Assembly: GCA_964390905.1 (NCBI GenBank) | Contig: CAYMLO010000042.1 | Span: 1 to 64,000 of the forward strand | DNA length: 64,000 bases | Source: JAFGLZ01 sp964390905 | GTDB taxonomy: Bacteria; Planctomycetota; Phycisphaerae; UBA1845; JAFGLZ01 | Reading direction: 5' to 3' | Notes under the pieces: generated by a model | Told to the model about the DNA's origin: nothing | Database searches by the model: none | The model's input: the letters and a program-made list of their open reading frames with translations, nothing else | Shown here: positions 14,928 to 22,382 of the stretch, piece after piece | Numbering within the stretch: the first letter of the stretch is position 1 | Layout: each line of letters begins with the position of its first letter | Made by a program: the position numbers and the translations under genes

Positions 14928-16664
14928 ATGGTGGGGAGTAGCTGCGTGAGGGGAATGGCCGCTGGCGTTTGCCTAGCATGCCTTGTCGAGCCGGCGTTCG
15001 CGGACATCAGCGAAGACCGCGTGCTGATCCTTGTGAACAACGCCTCTTCGACAAGCCATTCCATTGCCGACAAGTATCGCCAGTATCACCCGGGGATCCC
15101 CACGCAGAATGTCGTTTACCTGGACGGCCTGCCCGTGATGACGTCTTCAGCCGATGAGCTCATCACCCGCGAGGACTTCGAGACGTACATCGCCGAGCCG
15201 GTGCGGCAGCACCTGCTGAGCAACGGCCTGGTGGACCAGATCTGGGTGATCGTCACCACCCCGGACATCCCCTATCGGATCGTGGACACGACCTACCCCC
15301 TGGTCGTGTATCCCCACCGAAGTGATGCGAACACGGTGGTCAATCACAAGGCCGAGGTCGACGCGGCGTCCGTGGAGTCGGAGTTGACGGTGCTGTGGCA
15401 GATCGATCCGGCGCTCGACCCGAACTGCGCAGCGCCGTTGGCCGCCCGGATCGTGAACCCTTACCACGGTTACATCAGTCCGATGGAGGAATTCTGCGCT
15501 GATCGGGACATCCTCGGGCGGCGGGGGACGTTCAAGTTCAAGGCGCCCCTCTTTGACAATGCACATGTCTACGAAGGGCAGGAGTTCAGTTTCTACCGGG
15601 CTACGGGGGGACGGCAGTTCTGTGTCAAGGACATGTACCTCGTGGCCAGGCTGGACGGGCCTCGGACGGCAGGGTTGCCGCCCGACTACTACGTGAGCCG
15701 CATGCTCGAGTCGGCGGCCCGCGTTTCGGACCCGAGTAGCGAGGATTTCCACGGCTACGATCCGGACTGGTCCGGGGTCATCATTGATGACAAGGCCAGC
15801 GGCGACGTCTCAGACTACAACCAGTGGTTCAACGTGGGGAACAGTGTTACCCCAAGCACGCCGCCAGAGCAGTACGCGACAAGCAGCGCCTACCCCACCC
15901 CGCCGAATGTCTCCAGCGCCAGCCAGAATCGCGATGATTTCCGCTATGCCTTCCGTTCGCTCACGGGCGATGCTGAGCTCCCTGATCCGAGCGCCGGCAT
16001 GGTTGTGGCGTTGATGGGGCCGGGGCTGATTGGCGGACCGGTCGTGTACGATCCGGAGGATGACCTGATCGGCTCGGACCTCGACCCCAACTACGGCGTG
16101 GCAGCGCTGTGCTCGTTCGGGGTTCATCAGAGAGGCGCGTCCGTTCCGCCCACCTATCTGCTGGACGGGGGCCCGGGCGGAACGCCGCTGGTCTATCCCG
16201 TCTACGGCGCGATTTTCAGTTCCAGCGAGAGCTTCAACGCGGTCACCTTTTTCGCCGATGCTGCGATTCCTCCGGCGGCACAACAAGCCCTGATCTGGCA
16301 GTGGATCTACGTCAAGGGCTCAGGGGCGGTAGGCTACGTCTTCGAGCCGCTTGAGAAGGGGGCCGTGGACAGCGACCTGCTCCTGTTTAACTACTTCCGC
16401 GACGCGGATAGCGACGGGGTGGGGGATATGACGTTCGTGGAGGCTGCCTATACCGCCATCCCGGACGTAAGTTGGGCCGGCATCGTTGTGGGGGACCCGC
16501 TCATGCGGCTCAGGCGTGTGGAGGGGGTGGGCCCCGGGTGGTGGGAGGCGTCCTCATGCGGGGGCGGGGCTCCCCTGGGAGCCATGGCCACGTCCCTGCT
16601 CCTCAGCTGCACGGCCCTGTCCCGCCGCCGAGCCGCTCGGCGCCGCCGGGCACGCCATACCTGA
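14928..16664 (+). CDS. TIGR03790-like exported protein with Cys-Gly C-terminal anchor
   Basis: The ATG at 14919 sits one base after the Shine-Dalgarno AAGGAGG. The in-frame ATG at 14928 has proper spacing (10 bases), so I place the start there (578 residues). A signal peptide (MAAGVCLACLVEPAFA) is followed by DRVLILVNNASSTSHSIADKYRQYHPGIPTQNVVYL, which fits the TIGR03790 family of unknown function, as do the later GYDPDWSGVIIDD and IWQWIYVKGSGAVGYVFEP blocks. The C-terminus is a tripartite tail: SSCGGGAPLG, a hydrophobic run, then an Arg cluster (RRRAARRRR). It resembles the tails of two other proteins in this window and is not PEP-CTERM. It is likely exported and surface-processed. Confidence 0.75.
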   Translation: MVGSSCVRGMAAGVCLACLVEPAFADISEDRVLILVNNASSTSHSIADKYRQYHPGIPTQNVVYLDGLPVMTSSADELITREDFETYIAEPVRQHLLSNGLVDQIWVIVTTPDIPYRIVDTTYPLVVYPHRSDANTVVNHKAEVDAASVESELTVLWQIDPALDPNCAAPLAARIVNPYHGYISPMEEFCADRDILGRRGTFKFKAPLFDNAHVYEGQEFSFYRATGGRQFCVKDMYLVARLDGPRTAGLPPDYYVSRMLESAARVSDPSSEDFHGYDPDWSGVIIDDKASGDVSDYNQWFNVGNSVTPSTPPEQYATSSAYPTPPNVSSASQNRDDFRYAFRSLTGDAELPDPSAGMVVALMGPGLIGGPVVYDPEDDLIGSDLDPNYGVAALCSFGVHQRGASVPPTYLLDGGPGGTPLVYPVYGAIFSSSESFNAVTFFADAAIPPAAQQALIWQWIYVKGSGAVGYVFEPLEKGAVDSDLLLFNYFRDADSDGVGDMTFVEAAYTAIPDVSWAGIVVGDPLMRLRRVEGVGPGWWEASSCGGGAPLGAMATSLLLSCTALSRRRAARRRRARHT

Positions 16665-16762
16665 ATGTGCATAGGCCATCCGAATGGTCTAATACAATGC
16701 AAATGGCGAACTTAGGTATCTTGGTCCTGCTTGAAGGGCCGGTAAAAATTTTCCGATTTGTG

Positions 16763-16792
16763 TTGACATTGCGAGGGTAGGTGGGGTACTGT
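16763..16792 (+). promoter_or_regulatory. Putative sigma-70 promoter of the first PEP-CTERM gene
   Basis: A consensus TTGACA (16763-16768) is followed after 18 bases by TACTGT (16787-16792). It lies 52 bases upstream of the start codon in a locally AT-rich stretch that contains AAAAATTTT. It is the best -35 match in the window. Confidence 0.5.
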
Positions 16793-16843
16793 AAACCTTA
16801 GCATGGGGGAAGCGGAGGCGTCACTGGGGTAGGAGGCGCGTTG

Positions 16844-17593
16844 ATGAGGGGATGCCAAGGAGGAGAGGTGCGAGCGGCGCTGTTGTGCTGCGCCCTGTTG
16901 TTTGTTGTTGCTCCCGCCTACGCCGATGCCATTGACCCCAACTGGGGTCCCTTCGCCACGGGTGATTCACTCACGTTCAACTACAACGCGAATCAGAAGG
17001 TGTTTGACAGCGGGGTCGCCACGAAGGGTGCGCTCGTGGACTTCGACAGTGCCGACGATGCGGGTGGTATCATCAGCAGCAACCCCAATTACCCGAGCGG
17101 CTCGTTCACGTTTGGCATCCGCTGGGAGGTCCCGTTGCTCCAGGATACGAGCAATCCCTTCCTGGGAGCCTCGGGCGAGTTCGGGAACGAAGGCGGGCAA
17201 CCCGCGCTGACGTGGGCGCTCGTGGACCTGCAGAACGCCGGAACCATATTGCTCAGCGGCGAGATCATGTCGTCGCCGGGGCACACGTATGATTTCACCG
17301 TGGGTGAGATCGACATGGTCGCGCCGGGCAAGCTGTTCCCGAGCATGGGTGGCGGCACGGGTGGACTGATCGGCCTGACCGTGACGGGCGGGACGCTGGC
17401 GTCTCAGTTCACTTCCAAGGCGGACATGACGTTCGAGTCGTTCATCGTTCCGAACCCGGTGGATTTCAGCAGTGGTGACATGTGGACGCCGGGTGCGGGG
17501 TCCGTGACGATTGTCGCCGTTCCCGAACCGGCGACGGCGTGCTTGCTTCTGGGCGGGCTCGTGGGCTATCTGGCCCGCCGCAAGAGGGACTGA
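16844..17593 (+). CDS. PEP-CTERM sorting-domain protein
   Basis: The ATG at 16844 has AGGAGG eight bases upstream. The 249-residue product has a signal peptide (AALLCCALLFVVAPAYA) and a beta-rich mature domain with low cysteine content and many Gly, Ser and Asp. The C-terminus has VPEPATACLLLGGLVGYLA then RRKRD, a textbook PEP-CTERM signal. Such proteins are recognised by an exosortase and are linked to exopolysaccharide-associated surface display. No exosortase gene lies in the window. The function of the mature domain is unknown. Confidence 0.88.
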   Translation: MRGCQGGEVRAALLCCALLFVVAPAYADAIDPNWGPFATGDSLTFNYNANQKVFDSGVATKGALVDFDSADDAGGIISSNPNYPSGSFTFGIRWEVPLLQDTSNPFLGASGEFGNEGGQPALTWALVDLQNAGTILLSGEIMSSPGHTYDFTVGEIDMVAPGKLFPSMGGGTGGLIGLTVTGGTLASQFTSKADMTFESFIVPNPVDFSSGDMWTPGAGSVTIVAVPEPATACLLLGGLVGYLARRKRD

Positions 17594-17727
17594 CTGTTTG
17601 GCCTCGACGTTTTGCCCCCTCAGAGGGAGAGGGGAACCGTGAGGACTGGGGAGTACTGGACCGCGGGGAAGAACTCGCCTCAGCACATCTCGGGGGCGAG
17701 AAGCCTGAGGGAGAAGGAGAGTAGGAC

Positions 17728-18471
17728 ATGACGCGTATCGCTACGATCGTCGCGCTGGTTGGCTTGGTGGCAGCGCCGGCTCTTGGCCAGGAATTCGATC
17801 CCAACCTGCTGCCCGGCTGGGAGGACGACAACGTCACGCAGATCCAGGTGACGAACATGACCGGGACGTTCGATCCTACCCTCGGTGACGATCTGGGCCA
17901 GATGAGTATCGAGCCCAAGGCCGGGGGGCCGATTGTGACGATCTACTATGAAAGCCACGATCCCTGGACGGTCCCTGCTGGCGAGGACGGCGTGGTCTGG
18001 TTCTTGATGAATCTGTATGCGGATGGCTCCACGCCCCCGCATGCCAGGGGACGCTTCAACGGGGATGGCGTGGGCAATCCCGATTGGCAGTTGGCCTGGA
18101 ACGACATCCCGGTCCCGGGTGATCCTGACGTCGTCTTCCTCGAGGGCAACCTGGTCTACTTCGAGATGGAAGAGTACCTCGACACGGGGATGCTGGCCGG
18201 CGGTGGCCGCATCCTGGCGACCGGCGGGTTCCTCTACGGCGAAGCCGGCTGGCCCGGGGGTGACGAGGTGACGTCAGTGACCTCGTTCGAGTTCGGCGTG
18301 ACAGATCCCAACGGGTTGACGTTGAACATCAACGACTTCTCGCAGGAGTTCACCGGCGACTTCTACCTGACGTTCTACCCGGATGACGACCACGGCATCC
18401 CCGAGCCCGCGACGCTTGCTCTCCTGGGCGCCGGTCTCGGTGTGGTTGCGCTTCGTCGTAGATTCCGGTAG
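17728..18471 (+). CDS. PEP-CTERM sorting-domain protein
   Basis: This 247-residue protein has its ATG behind GAAGGAGAG. The signal peptide is TRIATIVALVGLVAAPALGQ. The mature region is acidic and beta-rich (VTQIQVTNMTGTFDPTLGDD, VVWFLMNLYADGSTPP, TSFEFGVTDPNG, FTGDFYLTFYP). The C-terminus is GIPEPATLALLGAGLGVVAL plus RRRFR, a PEP-CTERM anchor. It follows another PEP-CTERM gene by 134 bases, and the mature parts are not obviously related. A strong intrinsic terminator lies about 130 bases downstream, so the two genes may form one unit. The molecular role is unknown. Confidence 0.88.
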   Translation: MTRIATIVALVGLVAAPALGQEFDPNLLPGWEDDNVTQIQVTNMTGTFDPTLGDDLGQMSIEPKAGGPIVTIYYESHDPWTVPAGEDGVVWFLMNLYADGSTPPHARGRFNGDGVGNPDWQLAWNDIPVPGDPDVVFLEGNLVYFEMEEYLDTGMLAGGGRILATGGFLYGEAGWPGGDEVTSVTSFEFGVTDPNGLTLNINDFSQEFTGDFYLTFYPDDDHGIPEPATLALLGAGLGVVALRRRFR

Positions 18472-18527
18472 CGCGGCGACGGGCGAACGAGCGACGACCG
18501 TTCTTCGTCGGGCGGACAGATTAACAG

Positions 18528-18595
18528 GTGAGGGAGAGGATCGGCAGCACCCGTTACGTGAGGGAGAAGTAGCGACAGCTTCCACGTGAGGGAAA
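18528..18595 (+). repeat. Three short direct repeats of GTGAGGGAGA
   Basis: GTGAGGGAGA at 18528-18537 and 18558-18567 and GTGAGGGAAA at 18586-18595 recur with spacings of 30 and 28 bases between the PEP-CTERM gene and its terminator. Related GAGGGAGA strings occur upstream of that gene, near 17624 and 17706. Confidence 0.5.
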
Positions 18596-18603
18596 GGGGT
18601 ATT

Positions 18604-18646
18604 ACCGGCTTGCCGTTCGCCCGGACGGTAGGCCGGTGGCTTTTTT
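18604..18646 (+). terminator. Strong rho-independent terminator
   Basis: A 13-base-pair stem (5' arm ACCGGCTTGCCGT, 3' arm ACGGTAGGCCGGT, with two G-T wobbles and an 8-base loop) is followed by GGC and six T (18641-18646). The T tract is only on the plus strand, so it ends transcripts from the PEP-CTERM genes before the convergent oxidoreductase gene. Confidence 0.85.
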
Positions 18647-18717
18647 ACCCCCTGGATCCATCAACGTCTCGATGCTTGGAGGGGAGGTCCGCAAGCGGCG
18701 CCACCGGCGGATCTGCG

Positions 18718-19695
18718 CTAGACTTCGTAGCCTTCCGGCCACTTGGCGCAACCGACCCACTCGCCGGCCCACAGTCGATTGAAACAGCCCACTGAGCACT
18801 CGTCGCAATGCTCAATCTCGTCGAGTCGCCCCGCTCGGACCTTTTGAGGCCACGAGGCGTCGACGAGCATGCCGCGTCCGACGGCCACCAGGTCGGCTCG
18901 GTTTTCGCAAAGGACCTCCGCGGCGCGGCTGACGACGTCCATTCGCCCAACGGCGATCGTCGTAAGATCGGGGTATCGCTCCTTGAAGGGGGCAACGAGA
19001 TCGCCCGGTCGGCGGTTGCTGCCGGGGCTGATGTCGAGGATATCCAAGCCGAGCTCGATCAGTGCGTCGGTGAGCGCGAAGCTGTCGTCGATGGTGTAGC
19101 TGTCCGTTTCCACCGGCGTGTGGCGATACAACAACAGGCCATCGCCAACGGCTTCTCGACAGGCCTGAGCGATCTGGACATTGAAGCGGCAGCGGTTCTC
19201 CACCGACCCGCCATAGGCGTCCGTCCGGGTGTTGGCCGTGGGCGAGAAGAACTGGTTGAGCAGGTAGCCGTGGGCACCATGCGGCTCAACGCCGTCGAAG
19301 CCAGCAGCCCTGCAGACCCGGGCTGCGTGGGCGAACTGCTCGGTGAGCTCTGCGATCTTCTCGGGCGACAGATCGGCGGGGGCCCAGTTCTCCTTGAGCG
19401 GCACGGGGAAGAGCTGGATGGCGGCCCTGGCCCCACCAGCGTGGATGGCGTCGACGACCGGACGGATGTTGTCGGCGGCGTAGTCGTCACCGAATCGGTG
19501 GACCCGTGTCGCTTCGACGATGACGAGGCCCGGTCCGTGGGCCGCCAGGCGGCGGTACCACCGAACGGCCTCGTCGCGGTTGAGATCGCGGTTGCTGACC
19601 ATTGGGGGGACGACGATGCGGTTGGGCAGTGTGATGCCTCTGACGGTCAGAGGCTCGAACAGCGGTGCGGTATCGGGATGTAGGTCGTCGTTCAT
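18718..19695 (-). CDS. Old Yellow Enzyme-family NADH:flavin oxidoreductase with 4Fe-4S motif
   Basis: This 325-residue FMN TIM-barrel oxidoreductase begins LFEPLTVRGITLPNRIVVPPM. The active-site block is PHGAHGYLLNQFFSPTANTRTD, followed by YGGSVENRCRF. FMN-phosphate contacts are in TIAVGRMD and DLVAVGRGMLVD. The C-terminus carries CDECSVGCFNR with a further Cys, giving C-x2-C-x3-C-x11-C. That is the iron-sulfur spacing of 2,4-dienoyl-CoA reductase and trimethylamine dehydrogenase relatives. Those enzymes continue into FAD/NAD(P)H domains, but this protein stops nine residues later. The substrate is unknown, and an electron donor must come from elsewhere. It converges on the PEP-CTERM genes. 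Confidence 0.88.
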   Translation of the reverse strand: MNDDLHPDTAPLFEPLTVRGITLPNRIVVPPMVSNRDLNRDEAVRWYRRLAAHGPGLVIVEATRVHRFGDDYAADNIRPVVDAIHAGGARAAIQLFPVPLKENWAPADLSPEKIAELTEQFAHAARVCRAAGFDGVEPHGAHGYLLNQFFSPTANTRTDAYGGSVENRCRFNVQIAQACREAVGDGLLLYRHTPVETDSYTIDDSFALTDALIELGLDILDISPGSNRRPGDLVAPFKERYPDLTTIAVGRMDVVSRAAEVLCENRADLVAVGRGMLVDASWPQKVRAGRLDEIEHCDECSVGCFNRLWAGEWVGCAKWPEGYEV

Positions 19696-19978
19696 GGCGG
19701 CATCTTCGGGGAGTTTGCGGCTTCGGTCAAGCGTTGCCGGTGACCAAGCTGCCGAGCCAAAGCGACGAGACCCGTTGCTCGATTGAATCGGCCAGGAGGA
19801 TGTAAGCGTTTTTCCTGCAATGCATTATCATCCTGGTGTGGTGGCCCAGACGCCATCCCTGGCAGAGGGGATTTTCGCCCGATGCTCTCGGTCCATCTGT
19901 CCGATAAAGAAGACGTAGACGGGAACCACCCTGCTGTCGCCGAAGGGGGCGTTGGCATTTGCCTGCAAAGGTGGGTCC

Positions 19979-21118
19979 ATGGCTGTGCCAGCGGAAATCG
20001 ATATTCGTCCGATCGGGCAGGTTCTGCCCGATCGGGCGGAGATGATTGAGCGGATTCGTGTCAGCGCAGACGCCTCGATTCTCGAGGCGATGCACGCCAT
20101 CAATGCCGGTGCGGTCGAGATTGCCATCGTGGCCGACGACGCTGGTCGGCTGGTCGGACTTCTGACAGACGGCGACATCCGCCGCGCGCTTCTCAACGGC
20201 TTCACGCTCGAGTCTCCCATCGCCGAAATCGTGAACCGCCGTCCGCTGTCCATGCCTGAGACGTCCTCGCGCGAGGAGATCCTGGCCGTCATGGGGCGGC
20301 ATGCCATTCGGCAGATTCCCCTGGTCGACGAGGAGGGCCGGACCACCCAGATCGCCTGGATCACGGACCTGATCCGAACCGACCTCCGTCCGAATCAGGC
20401 CATCATCATGGCGGGCGGCGAGGGGAGACGGCTGTATCCGCTGACCCGCGACGTACCCAAGCCGATGCTGGAGGTCCGCGGCCGACCGATCCTCGAGCAC
20501 ATTATCGACCAACTGCGTCAGTACGGCGTCTTCCGGATCACGCTGGCGGTCAACTACCTGCGTGACGTGATCACGGACCATTTCGGCAACGGTGAGAGGT
20601 TCGGCGTGCGGATTGACTACCTGGAGGAGACACAGCCACTCGGCACGGTCGGAGCGTTGAGCCTGCTGCCTGACAAGCCCAGTCACCCGTTCCTGGTGCT
20701 CAATGGGGATCTGATGCAGCAGGTCAATTTCGCCAGCTTGCTGGCGTTCCACGAGCGCCAGGATTTCCAGGCGACGATGTGCGCGGTCCGCTATCGCATG
20801 GAGCTCCCCTTCGGGCTGATCGAGGTGGACGGCAACCGGCTGACGCGGTTGGTGGAGAAGCCCGTGCACACGATGAACTCCAACGCGGGGATCTACGTGT
20901 TGAACCCCGGGGTGCTCGATCTGCTCGAGCACGACGAGCCCTGCGACGCGACGGACCTGCTGGAACTCCTAGTCGACGCGGGCAAACCCGTTGGGGTGTT
21001 CACGCTGTACGACCATGAGCACTGGCTAGACGTAGGTCGCAAGGGGGACTACGATTACGCCTGCCATGAGTATCCCATCGAACGCTCGGAACGCCAACGG
21101 CAAGGGGCTTCTGGGTGA
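19979..21118 (+). CDS. CBS-domain sugar-1-phosphate nucleotidyltransferase (PtmE-like)
   Basis: The ATG at 19979 (AAAGGTGG upstream) gives 379 residues. Residues 1-135 contain two CBS motifs (ASILEAMHAINAGAVEIAIV, LLTDGDIRRAL, then REEILAVMGRHAIRQIPLVD). The rest is a nucleotidyltransferase with signature IMAGGEGRRLYPLTRDVPKPML, FLVLNGDLMQQVNF and LVEKPVHTMNSNAGIYVL. This CBS-plus-transferase order is that of PtmE-type glucosamine-1-phosphate guanylyltransferases of legionaminic acid synthesis. The exact sugar and nucleotide cannot be read from sequence. It overlaps the next gene by 53 bases and is likely the first gene of a three-gene operon. Confidence 0.82.
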   Translation: MAVPAEIDIRPIGQVLPDRAEMIERIRVSADASILEAMHAINAGAVEIAIVADDAGRLVGLLTDGDIRRALLNGFTLESPIAEIVNRRPLSMPETSSREEILAVMGRHAIRQIPLVDEEGRTTQIAWITDLIRTDLRPNQAIIMAGGEGRRLYPLTRDVPKPMLEVRGRPILEHIIDQLRQYGVFRITLAVNYLRDVITDHFGNGERFGVRIDYLEETQPLGTVGALSLLPDKPSHPFLVLNGDLMQQVNFASLLAFHERQDFQATMCAVRYRMELPFGLIEVDGNRLTRLVEKPVHTMNSNAGIYVLNPGVLDLLEHDEPCDATDLLELLVDAGKPVGVFTLYDHEHWLDVGRKGDYDYACHEYPIERSERQRQGASG

Positions 21119-22382
21119 TCTGACCGCCATTCTTTCCCGTCTGACCGGTCGGCAGGTGAGTCTGTTCCAGGCTGACGTCGACGCCAACGATGCCGCCATC
21201 CGCACGCGCATCGCCGGGAAACGAATTCTGGTGACGGGCGCCGCCGGCAGCATTGGGGCGGCGACGGTCAAGCAACTCCTCCGGTACGGCCCGGCGCGGC
21301 TCGACGCAATTGACCTGAGCGAGAACACGATGGTCGAGCTGGTCCGGGACATCCACAGCCGGGCGGATCTCGACGTGGGAGGGGCCCTCCGAACGAGCAT
21401 CGTGGACTTCGGCTCGGCCCTCGGCGAACGCTTCATCGAGCAGGTGGGCCCGTTCGACCTGGTGCTGCACTTCGCGGCGATGAAGCACGTGCGCAGCGAG
21501 CGCGACATCTTCAGTCTGTCACGGATGGTCCAGACAAACGTGCTAGAAGTCGACCGCTTTCTGGACGCCATCAAGCGGCATGGGCCGTGCGACGTCTTCG
21601 CCATCTCGTCGGACAAGGCCTGCCGTCCGGGCAACCTGATGGGGGCGTGTAAGCGACTGATGGAGGAGGTGGTCTTCTGGCACGCCGATCACGCCGGATC
21701 GCTGCTGGGGCGCGGAGAGAGCGGTGAGGTAACGTCGCCGGGGCCTGTCCTGCCGCGTGTGGCGTGCACACGTTTCGCGAACGTGGCATTTAGCGACGGC
21801 AGCCTGTTGGCCGGCTACTTCCATCGGATTCGCAAGCGCCAGCCGCTGGCCGGCCCCAGCGACGTTCGGCGGTACTTCATCACTGAGGATGAGGCGGGCC
21901 AGCTGTGCTTGTTGGCGGCCGCGCTGGCCGAGAGCAAGGAGATCTTCGTTCCCCAGCTCGACCCGTCGGTCGACCTGAAGGGGTTCGACGAGATTGCCGA
22001 GATCGTGCTCGACGCGTGCGGCTACAGGCCGCGATGGTACGATTGGGATGACCAGGCCCGTCAGGCCGTCGGGCGCGATCTTGCCGAGGGGCACTATCCG
22101 TGCTGTTTTGCGTCGTCCGACACGTCCGGGGAGAAGCAGGTCGAGGAGTTCGTGGCCCCGGACGAAACACTGGCCCCATCGCGGTTCAGTGCGGTCGACG
22201 TGATCGCCGACTCGCCCGTCGTAGGCCCTGCTACGTTGACCGAGGTCCTGGCCGGGTTGTCCTCGGAAGTGGCCCGTCCTGATCCGGTCAACAGCAAGGC
22301 CCGCGTGGTCGAGCTCGTCGCCCGCGCCGTTCCCCATCTGCAACACGTCGAGACGGGTCGCAGCCTGGACGAGAAGATGTAG
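21066..22382 (+). CDS. Nucleotide-sugar 4,6-dehydratase (CapD/LegB-like extended SDR)
   Basis: This 438-residue Rossmann enzyme has NAD-binding GKRILVTGAAGSIG and LHFAAMKHVRSER. The active-site stretch SSDKACRPGNLMGACKR has the MxxxK version of the SDR dyad, with Met replacing Tyr, as in FlaA1/CapD/LegB dehydratases. Family blocks RFANVAFSDGSL and YFITEDEAGQLCLLA follow. It should convert an NDP-N-acetylhexosamine to the 4-keto-6-deoxy sugar. A 60-residue C-terminal tail has no clear match. The start at 21066 lies inside the upstream gene; a GTG at 21156 would remove the RLTGRQVSLF block that family members keep. It pairs functionally with the nucleotidyltransferase before it. Confidence 0.82.
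   Translation: MSIPSNARNANGKGLLGDLTAILSRLTGRQVSLFQADVDANDAAIRTRIAGKRILVTGAAGSIGAATVKQLLRYGPARLDAIDLSENTMVELVRDIHSRADLDVGGALRTSIVDFGSALGERFIEQVGPFDLVLHFAAMKHVRSERDIFSLSRMVQTNVLEVDRFLDAIKRHGPCDVFAISSDKACRPGNLMGACKRLMEEVVFWHADHAGSLLGRGESGEVTSPGPVLPRVACTRFANVAFSDGSLLAGYFHRIRKRQPLAGPSDVRRYFITEDEAGQLCLLAAALAESKEIFVPQLDPSVDLKGFDEIAEIVLDACGYRPRWYDWDDQARQAVGRDLAEGHYPCCFASSDTSGEKQVEEFVAPDETLAPSRFSAVDVIADSPVVGPATLTEVLAGLSSEVARPDPVNSKARVVELVARAVPHLQHVETGRSLDEKM

Noticed and set aside
16672..16691. 8-base-pair hairpin TAGGCCAT/ATGGTCTA just after the TIGR03790-like gene
   Set aside because: Short and without a T tract, so not supported as a terminator.
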